This document shows positions 41,820 to 48,968 of a stretch of DNA of 56,307 bases, one piece after another. This stretch comes from Planctomycetota bacterium. GTDB taxonomy: Bacteria > Planctomycetota > UBA1135 > GCA-002686595. A model generated the notes under the pieces. It ran no database searches. It was not told the origin of the DNA and was given only the letters and a program-made list of their open reading frames with translations. The stretch lies in the NCBI GenBank assembly GCA_947484275.1, contig CANKOY010000020.1, forward strand, positions 1 through 56,307. The letters run 5' to 3'. The position numbers and the translations under genes are program-made. Positions within the stretch are counted from its first letter, which is position 1, and each line of letters starts with the position of its first letter.

Positions 41820-42742
41820 AGCCTGATTCCAGTCTGGATCTGGCCGCGCAGTCGCTGACGGCGCAGCCGTCCTTGCTCGCGGCCTGGATGGATCTGGTCA
41901 AGTCGCGCATCGCCTCGATGGTGGTGCTCTCGGCCTTCGTCGGCGCGATCCTGTCCTCGGCCCCGCGCCTGGAATTTGCGCGCTCCTTCGTCGCTGCGCT
42001 GTGCGTAGGACTCGTGGCGGCGAGCTCGGCGATTTTCAATCACGTGCTCGAGCGCGACACGGATCGGCTCATGCAGCGCACGCAGCATCGGCCACTAGTC
42101 ACGGGCCGCGTGCGCGTGCGCGATGCGTTGATCGTCGCTGGGACACTGGCGATCGCCGGCACCCTGGGGCTGGCCCTCGCATACAACCTGCTTAGCGCGC
42201 TGCTCGCCATTAGTTCCCTCGTGGGCTATGCGCTCATCTACACGCCCTTCAAGCGCGTTTCGACGCTCAACACGATTGTCGGCGCCGTGCCGGGAGCGAT
42301 GCCCCCGTTGATTGCCGCCACGGCGATCGCTGGCGTTCCGACATCCTGGGGTTGGTCCCTGTTCGCGCTGATTTTCTGTTGGCAATTCCCACACTTCATG
42401 GCGATCGCGTGGCTCTACCGCGAAGACTATGCGCGCGCAGGAATGAAGATGTTGCCTGCCATGGCGGGGAACGAAGGCGTCGCAGGCCGACAGGCTCTGC
42501 TTTACGGCCTGACTGGGATTCCAATCTCGCTGCTGCCGACGCTGCACGGCGAGGCGGGTTTGGTCTACGCGGTGGCGGCGCTGGCTCTTGGCGTGGCATA
42601 CGTCGGTGCCGCATGGCGTTTTGCCCTGCGCGAGGATCGGGCACGGGCGCGCACCCTGCTGCTCGTTTCCATCCTCTACCTGCCGTCGATGTTCGCAGCC
42701 GTGTTCATCGATCCGACCGTTCTGCGCGCCTTCCACCTCTAG
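41816..42742 (+). CDS. ctaB: Protohaem IX farnesyltransferase (haem O synthase)
   Basis: 308 aa, ATGA-coupled to the haem A synthase gene. UbiA-family motifs: the first aspartate-rich site in IFNHVLERDTDRLMQRTQHR (ending before PLV), and the second in AIAWLYREDYARAGMKML. About nine helices. It attaches a farnesyl group to haem B to make haem O, the substrate of CtaA. Length and motifs are normal. A much longer frame exists upstream because repeat copy B happens to be open in this frame; the start at 41816 is chosen for the motif position and the overlap. Confidence 0.92.
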   Translation: MKPDSSLDLAAQSLTAQPSLLAAWMDLVKSRIASMVVLSAFVGAILSSAPRLEFARSFVAALCVGLVAASSAIFNHVLERDTDRLMQRTQHRPLVTGRVRVRDALIVAGTLAIAGTLGLALAYNLLSALLAISSLVGYALIYTPFKRVSTLNTIVGAVPGAMPPLIAATAIAGVPTSWGWSLFALIFCWQFPHFMAIAWLYREDYARAGMKMLPAMAGNEGVAGRQALLYGLTGIPISLLPTLHGEAGLVYAVAALALGVAYVGAAWRFALREDRARARTLLLVSILYLPSMFAAVFIDPTVLRAFHL

Positions 42743-42744
42743 CC

Positions 42745-43386
42745 ATGCTTCGGAAAGTCCAATTTCTGTCGTTGGGTATCGCGGCGCACTTTGCTGTCGC
42801 CTGCGCGTGCCAGGAGGACCCGGCATCCGCTGCAGTGGGCGCGCGCACCAGTCTCGAATTGGTGGACGACGATCCCTCGAATCGCGGCAGCGTGGCGGCT
42901 TTTCGATTCACCTCCAGTGAGGGGAAGGAGGTCACCGAATCGGACTTGCGAGGCAAGGTCTGGATCGCCGACTTCTTTTTCACGACTTGCAGCGGACCGT
43001 GCCCAACGATCACTTCGCAGATGCGCCTGTTGCAGGACGAACTCGTGGGATCCGCCGTGCAGCTCGTGTCGATCTCGGTCGATCCGCAGACGGATACGAC
43101 TGAGGTGTTGCGCGACTACGCCGCGCGCGTCGGCGCCGACACTGCGCGCTGGTGGTTCTTGACCGGTGAGGAAGCCGCCACCTACGACTTGATTCGCAAG
43201 TCGTTCTCGCTGCCCGTCGAGCGCCAAAATGACGCGCTGATCGGCTTTCAGGTCACGCACGCGACTCGGCTGGTGGTTGTCGACGGCGTGGGCAACGTGC
43301 GTGGCTACTACCCGGGCGAAACACCTGAGGGACGCGCCATGGCGCGCACCAGGGCCCAGTGGCTCGCTAGGAATCCTGGGCGATGA
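42745..43386 (+). CDS. SCO1/SenC-family copper chaperone (lipoprotein)
   Basis: 213 aa from ATG 42745, two nt after ctaB. The leader LRKVQFLSLGIAAHFAVACAC gives a lipoprotein-type signal (Cys in FAVACAC). The thioredoxin-like domain has the copper-binding CxxxC (TTCSGPCPTI) and the distal His in VTHATRLVVVDG, with DFFFTTCSGPCP and SISVDPQTDT as in SCO proteins. It delivers copper to the CuA site of cytochrome oxidase on the outer face of the membrane. The 3' end overlaps the DUF420 gene by 4 nt. Confidence 0.92.
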   Translation: MLRKVQFLSLGIAAHFAVACACQEDPASAAVGARTSLELVDDDPSNRGSVAAFRFTSSEGKEVTESDLRGKVWIADFFFTTCSGPCPTITSQMRLLQDELVGSAVQLVSISVDPQTDTTEVLRDYAARVGADTARWWFLTGEEAATYDLIRKSFSLPVERQNDALIGFQVTHATRLVVVDGVGNVRGYYPGETPEGRAMARTRAQWLARNPGR

Positions 43387-43823
43387 ATCTCTCGCTGCCC
43401 GCGGTCAATGCAGGCCTCAACGCCACGGCGGCGCTGTTGCTCGTGCTCGGACTCGTGGCGATCAAGCGTGGGCAGCGCGAACGCCACGGCCACCTGATGA
43501 AGGCCGCGGCGCTCGTCAGCATGCTGTTCCTCGCGACCTACCTTTACTACCACGTGGCCGTGGCCCGCGGTCAGCCGACGAGGTACCACGCCGTCGGATG
43601 GAAGCGCGCGGCCTACCTTACGCTGCTCATCAGCCACACGATTCTCGCCATGGTCAACCTGCCGATGGTGCTGCGCACGCTGTGGCTCGCGCACCGCGAG
43701 CGCTGGGACGAGCACCGGCGCTTGGCGAAACTCACGCTGCCGATTTGGATGTACGTGTCGGTCACGGGCGTGCTCGTGTACGTGGTGCTCTACCACTTCA
43801 ATCCCGCCGCGAGCGGAAACTGA
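43383..43823 (+). CDS. DUF420-family membrane protein (CtaM-like oxidase assembly factor)
   Basis: 146 aa with four membrane helices. Family features are NAGLNATAALLLVLGLVAIKRG, the HGHLMKAA and LYYHVAVARG His positions, and KLTLPIWMYVSVTGVLVYVVLY. DUF420 proteins (YozB/CtaM) are needed for aa3 or bo3 oxidase activity in Firmicutes. It closes the haem A operon with an ATGA overlap. The role is inferred from the family and this neighbourhood. Confidence 0.88.
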   Translation: MNLSLPAVNAGLNATAALLLVLGLVAIKRGQRERHGHLMKAAALVSMLFLATYLYYHVAVARGQPTRYHAVGWKRAAYLTLLISHTILAMVNLPMVLRTLWLAHRERWDEHRRLAKLTLPIWMYVSVTGVLVYVVLYHFNPAASGN

Positions 43824-43884
43824 GCAGTCTCACCGCGGAATTCTAGGAATTCGGGCTGTCAGGGCCGAGTTCCAGAGTCGAGAT

Positions 43885-44934
43885 GTGGTGCAGCTCGAAC
43901 TGTCCCTCGAAGTCGCCTCCCGTGCGCGTGCATTCGCAAGCGCTGTCCGCGGGCTGGTAAAGAGCGGCGCGCTGTGGTGCGCCGTAGCGTTCATGCTCAG
44001 TCTGTCGATCGCCCTGGGATGGACTCGAGTGCACGAGGCCAGGGAGCCTGGGGCCGCCGCGCGCGTCGCGGTCTGGGCAACGGATCGCGATGCAGGGCGC
44101 GTCATTGGGCTGGATCGGGATCTCCTGGTGGCCCAGTCAATTGCAGTGCGCGCGCCAACAGAGGTCGAGGCACGGCCCGACGGCGGAGCCTGGGTTGTCT
44201 CTAGCCTCGACGCAGATCCCCTGGGTCGCCACCAGCTGCTGCGACTGCAATTCGACGGCACGGTGGCAGCTCGCGTCCCCCTGGGGCCAAGCCTCGACTT
44301 GTTCGGCGATGAACTCGGCCGTGCGCTCACTGTGGATCTCGATTCGGGTGCGGAGCGCGTCGCGCTGTTCGACGCTCAACTTGCGCTGCTCTGGCAGCGT
44401 CACTGGCCCGGGGCGCAGTGCGCGGCGGCCACGCCTCAGAGTTGCCTGGTGGGGACTGCTCAGGGTGAGCTGCTGTTGTTCGATCTCGGGTCGCCCACTT
44501 CCGCGCCACTGCGGACGAGCTTCGGGGGCTCGATCTCCGATGTGGCGCCCGGACCCCGCGCGGACACATGGTGGGCCCTGGACGCCCACGGGTTCTGCCG
44601 GATCGGGCTCTTCGACGCGCAGTTGGGCCTGAAGTGGTGGCGCAACGTCGGCTTGCACGCGCTGCATCTGGCGCCCGTGGCCCAGCAAGAGCGCTTGTGG
44701 ATCGCCGACACAACCCAACCCCACGTGCGGCGCTTCGGACCAGCAGGGGTTCTCGAAATCGATCGAGCAGATTTGCCGCTTGGGGGGCTCGATCGCGCCT
44801 GCGGTGCACCGGGAGGAAGCGCACTGTTCGCAGCGGTGGGTGCGCTCTTGCGCCTGGATGTGCAGGGTCAGAACGCCCCAGGGCAAGCAGGCTTCGACTT
44901 CCTCGTCGATGTCGCTTCAGTGCGCCCGAACTGA
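43885..44934 (+). CDS. Membrane-anchored beta-propeller-like protein, unknown function
   Basis: 349 aa from GTG 43885 (a second GTG follows at once). One membrane helix (about 27-46, GALWCAVAFMLSLSIALGW) leads to an outer domain. The rest is built from repeated four-strand blades of the NHL/YncE type: VAVWATDRDAGRVIGLDRDL, GAWVVSSLD...HQLLRLQFDG, TWWALDAHGFCRIGLFDAQL and LWIADTTQPHVRRFGPAGVL. Such propellers act as binding platforms. It follows the oxidase assembly operon by 61 nt, with a small GAATTC-TAG-GAATTC stem in the gap, and ends 18 nt before the convergent regulator gene. No cofactor-binding motif is seen. Confidence 0.68.
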   Translation: MVQLELSLEVASRARAFASAVRGLVKSGALWCAVAFMLSLSIALGWTRVHEAREPGAAARVAVWATDRDAGRVIGLDRDLLVAQSIAVRAPTEVEARPDGGAWVVSSLDADPLGRHQLLRLQFDGTVAARVPLGPSLDLFGDELGRALTVDLDSGAERVALFDAQLALLWQRHWPGAQCAAATPQSCLVGTAQGELLLFDLGSPTSAPLRTSFGGSISDVAPGPRADTWWALDAHGFCRIGLFDAQLGLKWWRNVGLHALHLAPVAQQERLWIADTTQPHVRRFGPAGVLEIDRADLPLGGLDRACGAPGGSALFAAVGALLRLDVQGQNAPGQAGFDFLVDVASVRPN

Positions 44935-44952
44935 TCTCGGGTGCGCCGAATG

Positions 44953-46302
44953 TCAGTGCTCGAGTTGCAGGCGAATCCCGTACTTGCGCATGCGCCGCCA
45001 CAACGTAGTCCGGCTGATGCCTAGTTCCTGGGCGGCTGAGTCTAGTCGTCCCGGGTGGTCGGCCACGGCGCGCATGACCAAGAGCTTCTCGCGATCCCCA
45101 AGATGCTCCGCCATGGGCGCCCAAAAACTCGACGCGGCGAGCCCTGTCTGGCGCAGGGTCAGGTCCAAGGTACTGTCCTCGATCCGCCCGCGCGGTGAGA
45201 GCGTGGCGCACTGGCGTAGGACCGAGAAGAGCTGAGCGACATTCCCTGGGAAGGTCGTGGCTCGCAGGCGCTCGATCGCGTCCGCGGAGATTTGCATTGC
45301 GACGCCGTTCTCGTTCCCAAAGCTCGTCAGGAAGTCCGCAATCAGGCCCGGAAGATCTTCACAGCGATCGCGCAGCGGCGGGACCTCGATGCCGATGACT
45401 CCACTAAGGAACGCCAGCTCAGGCTGCAGTTGGCCTGCGGCCAGGAGCTCCGCCGCAGGGCGGGAGAGAGTCAACATGATTCGAGTGTCGAGCTTCAGCA
45501 CCGTGGTGGAATCCATGGGCTGAAAGGAACCGTCCGTGAGCGCGCGGCCCAGAGCCACCTGTGCCTCGGGGTCGAGGCTCTCCACATTGCCGAGCACCAA
45601 GGTGCCCCCGCCGGTGCGCTCGAATTGTCCGCGCCTCGATGTGCGATCAGCGGCGCGACGTCCGAAGAGAGTCGTTTGCAACTCGGCTGCCGACACTCCC
45701 AGGAGTGACTGATAGGCGAAGGGGCCGTCGCGGCGCGGCGAGAGGTGGTGCAGCGTGCGCCCCAGGAACGCGCGGCCGCTGCCAGGTTCGCCGTACAACA
45801 CCGCAAGCTCGTCGCCCAGGGCCACGCGGCGCAGTGCCGAGACCAGCGTCGTCATCCCCGCAGAGATTGCGATCACGTTTTGCAATTGCTGACGCGAGCG
45901 CAATTGCGTTCGAAGCGAGAACAACTCCGCTTCGAGGCGCCGCCGCTCGAGTACGGCCCCGATGCGTGCCAACACCTCCTTGGGCTTGAGCGGCTTCATC
46001 AAGTAATCCGCCGCCCCTAAAGCCATGGCGTCGACGGCACCATCGAGGGTTCCGTACCCGGTCATCAGAACGACATCGGTTCCCGGATGGGAGCGCCGGA
46101 GTTCGCGCAAGAGTTCGTATCCGTCCATGCCGGGCATGCGGATGTCGCACAGGACGACTTCGTACGGTTCGCGAGCCAGGACCTCAAGCGCGGCCGCGCA
46201 AGAGTCCACGGCGCACACCACGTAGTCGGGCGAGGCCAGTACGTGCTTGAGCACGTGGAGCACCGACGGCTCATCATCGACGATCAGAATTCGGCCGAGC
46301 AT
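44953..46302 (-). CDS. NtrC-family response regulator with degenerate (likely inactive) AAA+ domain
   Basis: 449 aa from ATG 46302 (MLGRILIVDDEPSVLHVLKH). The receiver domain (1-120) is intact: D53 in CDIRMPG, T81 and K103. The middle domain (about 140-375) still has the NtrC layout but has lost its catalytic residues: Walker A is GEPGSGRA (Lys to Arg177), Walker B is GGGTLVLGNV (Asp-Glu to Gly-Asn), the sigma-54 contacting GAFTGA loop is absent after LFG (212-214), and the arginine-finger segment reads LQPELAFLSGV. The C-terminal Fis-type helix-turn-helix (422-442, SAAQELGISRTTLWRRM) is intact. It should bind DNA in a phosphorylation-dependent way but cannot open sigma-54 complexes by the usual route. 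No partner kinase is adjacent. Confidence 0.9.
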   Translation of the reverse strand: MLGRILIVDDEPSVLHVLKHVLASPDYVVCAVDSCAAALEVLAREPYEVVLCDIRMPGMDGYELLRELRRSHPGTDVVLMTGYGTLDGAVDAMALGAADYLMKPLKPKEVLARIGAVLERRRLEAELFSLRTQLRSRQQLQNVIAISAGMTTLVSALRRVALGDELAVLYGEPGSGRAFLGRTLHHLSPRRDGPFAYQSLLGVSAAELQTTLFGRRAADRTSRRGQFERTGGGTLVLGNVESLDPEAQVALGRALTDGSFQPMDSTTVLKLDTRIMLTLSRPAAELLAAGQLQPELAFLSGVIGIEVPPLRDRCEDLPGLIADFLTSFGNENGVAMQISADAIERLRATTFPGNVAQLFSVLRQCATLSPRGRIEDSTLDLTLRQTGLAASSFWAPMAEHLGDREKLLVMRAVADHPGRLDSAAQELGISRTTLWRRMRKYGIRLQLEH

Positions 46303-46535
46303 GGAAATCCAGCGGGGTGGCGGAGGGGGCGATTCCCCGATCAGTTCTGGGCGCGGAGGCAGGCAAGGGACACCCTGGGAGTCATGACCCGGGTAATCCC
46401 CGGTCAAGACCCGCCGCGCATCCCGTGGCTCAGGAGTCTCCGCGATCGAAGAGAACGTGCGCAAGACCCCGGCCGGGTTTTCTAGAGGCACAGCCCCTCT
46501 GGCAAGCTGCAGAGGTGGGATCCCCTAAGGGCAGG
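46303..46535. other. Intergenic region between the regulator and small coiled-coil genes
   Basis: 233 nt, both genes on the minus strand. It contains short inverted repeats (CCTCTG...CAGAGG near 46500 and CCCGGCCGGG near 46475) without a proper T-run on the minus strand. I see no small gene. A promoter for the regulator would lie near 46310-46360, but no clear boxes are seen. Confidence 0.35.
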
Positions 46536-46862
46536 TCAGGCCTCGTCGCGTGCGTCGTTGCGGCGTCGCCGCGCGGGTTCATCCTGACCTAGGTTTCGCT
46601 CCAGACCTGCCATAAAGGCCCAGGTGGAGGTGGCGATGTCCTGGCGGCCGTTGGCATTGGCCAGGTCGGCGAATTTTCGCAAGTGCCGAGCGAGCTTCGG
46701 AATCGACTTCAGCACGGCGTGATCCGGTGCAATCGCTTTCTCTTCCTTGGCCTGCGCCTTGTGCTGTAAGTCCTGGATGCGTTGTTGCAGTTCAGCAATG
46801 CGCTCTTCGTCAGAACGGCGCTCGTAGGTACGTTTTGAGCGCGATTTCGTGCTGGTATCCAT
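46536..46862 (-). CDS. Small basic coiled-coil protein, unknown function
   Basis: 108 aa from ATG 46862 (MDTSTKSRSKRTYERRSDEE); an ATG 87 nt upstream is possible but less likely. A basic N-terminus leads to a coiled coil (EERIAELQQRIQDLQHKAQ, about 20-45), a helical middle (IPKLARHLRKFADLANANG) and an Arg-rich end (RRRRNDARDEA). It could be a nucleic-acid-associated protein, judging from basic ends and helices alone. I recognise no named family. No good ribosome site is seen before the start. A 17-bp palindrome lies 50 nt upstream. Confidence 0.6.
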   Translation of the reverse strand: MDTSTKSRSKRTYERRSDEERIAELQQRIQDLQHKAQAKEEKAIAPDHAVLKSIPKLARHLRKFADLANANGRQDIATSTWAFMAGLERNLGQDEPARRRRNDARDEA

Positions 46863-47269
46863 GTTCAGAATAGGAATTGCGCGCGATGAGAGATCCGTGC
46901 CGCGACACTGTAGATTCGAATTGAATCTGGCCGCTGCAGCGGGGCGCACACCGAGCCCAAAGCAGGATCGGTCGTGACGCGCTGGTCCTCACGCTGTGCT
47001 CGCACGCTTCGCGCGGAAGCAATGCAATCGAGCACATGGGTCGAGCGAATCTAGCAGGAGGTCCATTCCAATGGAAGTCCTGCGACCGTCATGTGCCTTC
47101 GCGGCCCCCGTTCCAAGGAAAAAGTCGCGCGTTTTGCCGTGTGCGGGGCCCCGAATTGCGCCCTAAGGCGCGCTCGCGTACGCTGCGCGTTTCCAATCTG
47201 GGATCCCTAACCGCGCCGCACCGTTTCTGCCTGAAGTCGGCGGAAACCACGCTGCGCCCCGTCCATACC
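46863..47269. other. 407-nt intergenic region before the phosphoribosyltransferase gene
   Basis: Between the divergent coiled-coil and Hpt genes. Apart from the two palindromes at 46912-46942 I see no RNA gene or ORF with coding character. The Hpt frame is open back to 47036, but the sequence there (many Arg, Pro and Ser, no family resemblance) does not look like protein. Confidence 0.45.
46912..46928. promoter_or_regulatory. Palindrome upstream of the coiled-coil gene
   Basis: AGATTC-GAATT-GAATCT, a perfect 6-bp inverted repeat with a 5-bp AT-rich centre, 50 nt before the minus-strand start at 46862. It is the most AT-rich spot in the neighbourhood, so it may be an operator or part of a promoter. 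A second palindrome (CCGCTGCAGCGG, 46931-46942) is adjacent. Confidence 0.35.
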
Positions 47270-47824
47270 GTGCACGACGACATCGAACGCATTCTGATCA
47301 GCGAGCAGGAGATCCGGGCCGGTATTGATCGGATCGCCCTCGAAATCACCAGCGCCTACCACGAGCGTGATTTCACGGTGGTTGCCGTGCTCAAGGGCTC
47401 GTGCGTCTTTGCGTCTGACCTGATCCGGCGCATACCGGTTCCCTTGGAACTAGCGTTTCTCGCGGCGTCGTCCTATGGCAAGGGCACCACCTCCCAGGAC
47501 CTGCGGATCAACTTCGTGCCGCTCGACAGTGAGATCGCCGGCCGCAACCTGCTCTTGGTGGATGACATCCTGGACACGGGTCGCACCTTGGTTCGCCTGA
47601 AACGCGAAATGCTCGATCGCGGCGCGAAGGAAGTACGTACATGCGTGCTGCTCGACAAGCCGTCGCGGCGTTCGGTGGATTTCGAGGCGGACTTTCGGTG
47701 CTTCGAGGTCCAGGATCTTTTCGTCGTCGGCTACGGACTCGACTTCGCCGGCCGCTATCGCAACCTGCCCTACGTGGGCGCGCTCAAGACCGCGGCATTC
47801 GAGCGTCTACAGGGCGCGCGCTAA
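47270..47824 (+). CDS. hpt: Hypoxanthine phosphoribosyltransferase
   Basis: 184 aa if started at GTG 47270 (MHDDIERILISEQEI), which matches the normal bacterial HPRT length. The ATP-free PRPP site is clear: LVDDILDTGRTL, with VAVLKGSCVFASDLIRRI at the N-terminal loop and VVGYGLDFAGRYRNLPYVG at the C-terminal hood. It salvages hypoxanthine (and possibly guanine) to IMP/GMP in the cytosol. Upstream ATGs extend the frame but add sequence unlike HPRT. The next gene follows after 139 nt. Confidence 0.93.
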   Translation: MHDDIERILISEQEIRAGIDRIALEITSAYHERDFTVVAVLKGSCVFASDLIRRIPVPLELAFLAASSYGKGTTSQDLRINFVPLDSEIAGRNLLLVDDILDTGRTLVRLKREMLDRGAKEVRTCVLLDKPSRRSVDFEADFRCFEVQDLFVVGYGLDFAGRYRNLPYVGALKTAAFERLQGAR

Positions 47825-47963
47825 GGGACCAATGAAGAGTCTCCACCACTGCAGAGCTTGCTGCGGCGCGCTGGCGTCCAGCACCGTGATGCGTCCTCCC
47901 GCGGATCATTCTCCCACGGACGGCTAGTCCGTCCTCCTGCAACCCTCGCTCTCCTGTCGTTCC
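47825..47963 (+). promoter_or_regulatory. Intergenic hairpin before the pseudouridine synthase gene
   Basis: The 139-nt gap has one clean small hairpin, ACGGAC-GGCTA-GTCCGT (47916-47932), 32 nt before the GTG start. There is no T-run, so a terminator is unlikely. It may be a leader structure. I see no other feature. Confidence 0.3.
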
Positions 47964-48968
47964 GTGAACTACCACCTCACCGTTGCTGAGGAGCAATCGG
48001 GAATCGTGCTCGACGATTTCCTAGCGAGTTCATTCCCGAACCTGGCCAAGCCCCAGCTTCGCAGCGTGGTGCGCGACGGCAAGGTCCTGGTCAACGGGCA
48101 ACCGCGCCCGGCGTCCTGTCGCCTGCGAAGCAACGACGTGGTTTCCGTGCTGCTCGAAGACGAGTACGAGGACGAGCTGGCCGAAGCTGCGGCGGTGACC
48201 GATCAGGAGCGCGTGGTGATCCCGATTCTGTTCGAGGACGAGCACGTGATCGCCTTGGACAAGCCTCCGAGGCTGTCGTGCGAACCGGATCGCTGGGACC
48301 GCACGCGGGCGCACCTGCTGGACAGTCTTGCAGCGCAGCTTTCGAGCCGCCCAGAGCCTCCCACGCCGCGCATCGTCCACCGCCTCGATCGCGACACCAG
48401 TGGCGTGATGCTCGTGGCCAAGACTCTTGATGCTGAGCGCGTGCTGCGCACGGCCTTCGACGAGCAGCAGATTCGCAAGAGCTATCTGGCCTTAGTGGAG
48501 GGCGACTTCGCCCTGGAGGACGGCGAAACCGAGATCATCGACGCGCCGCTCGGGCCCGATGTGCGCCGCTCCGGCCAGGTGGTCGTGCGCGAGGACGGCA
48601 AGCCGTCGCGCACCGAGGTTCGCGTCGAGCAGCGCTTCCATGGTTTTTCGCTCTTGGCCTGCCATCCGCTGACGGGCCGCACACACCAGATCCGCGTGCA
48701 CCTCGCCGCCCGCGGATTTCCTTTGGTCGTCGATCCGATCTACGGCCGGCGCAAGGCGTTCGCACTGTCCGAATTCAAGGCGGGCTACCGCAAAAAGCCC
48801 GGCCTGACCGAACCGAGCCTGATCGATCGCCTTAGTTTGCACGCATCCACGATTACCTTTCCCTGCGTCGGCGACGAGCCGCGCACGATCACTGTCGACG
48901 CGCCGCTGCCCCGGGACTTTGCGCGCGTCATCAAGCAACTGGCAAAGTTCCGCCCGGCACGACGATGA
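47964..48968 (+). CDS. RluA/RluD-family pseudouridine synthase
   Basis: 334 aa, GTG start. An N-terminal S4 RNA-binding domain (about 15-75, VLDDFLASSFPNLAKPQLRSVV) is followed by an Asp/Glu-rich linker and the catalytic domain with HRLDRDTSGVMLVAK (catalytic Asp in RLDRD), RKSYLALVEG and CHPLTGRTHQIRVHLA. Members modify 23S rRNA (RluD/RluC) or tRNA; position specificity is not readable, though the S4-plus-catalytic layout is RluD-like. The stop overlaps the TruD start by 4 nt (ATGA), coupling two pseudouridine synthases. Confidence 0.9.
   Translation: MNYHLTVAEEQSGIVLDDFLASSFPNLAKPQLRSVVRDGKVLVNGQPRPASCRLRSNDVVSVLLEDEYEDELAEAAAVTDQERVVIPILFEDEHVIALDKPPRLSCEPDRWDRTRAHLLDSLAAQLSSRPEPPTPRIVHRLDRDTSGVMLVAKTLDAERVLRTAFDEQQIRKSYLALVEGDFALEDGETEIIDAPLGPDVRRSGQVVVREDGKPSRTEVRVEQRFHGFSLLACHPLTGRTHQIRVHLAARGFPLVVDPIYGRRKAFALSEFKAGYRKKPGLTEPSLIDRLSLHASTITFPCVGDEPRTITVDAPLPRDFARVIKQLAKFRPARR

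Noticed and set aside
20392-46302. NtrY-like kinase and NtrC-like regulator as a two-component pair
   Set aside because: Genes are over 22 kb apart on opposite strands, and the regulator is ATPase-dead; no evidence of partnership.
46465-46490. CCCGGCCGGGTTTTCT as plus-strand terminator
   Set aside because: No plus-strand gene ends there, and the palindrome leaves almost no loop.
46905-46945. Possible tRNA T-arm (ATTCGAAT)
   Set aside because: No acceptor or anticodon stems could be fitted; better explained as a simple palindrome.
47036-47269. 78-residue N-terminal extension of hypoxanthine phosphoribosyltransferase
   Set aside because: No resemblance to the family; the start at 47270 gives normal length.
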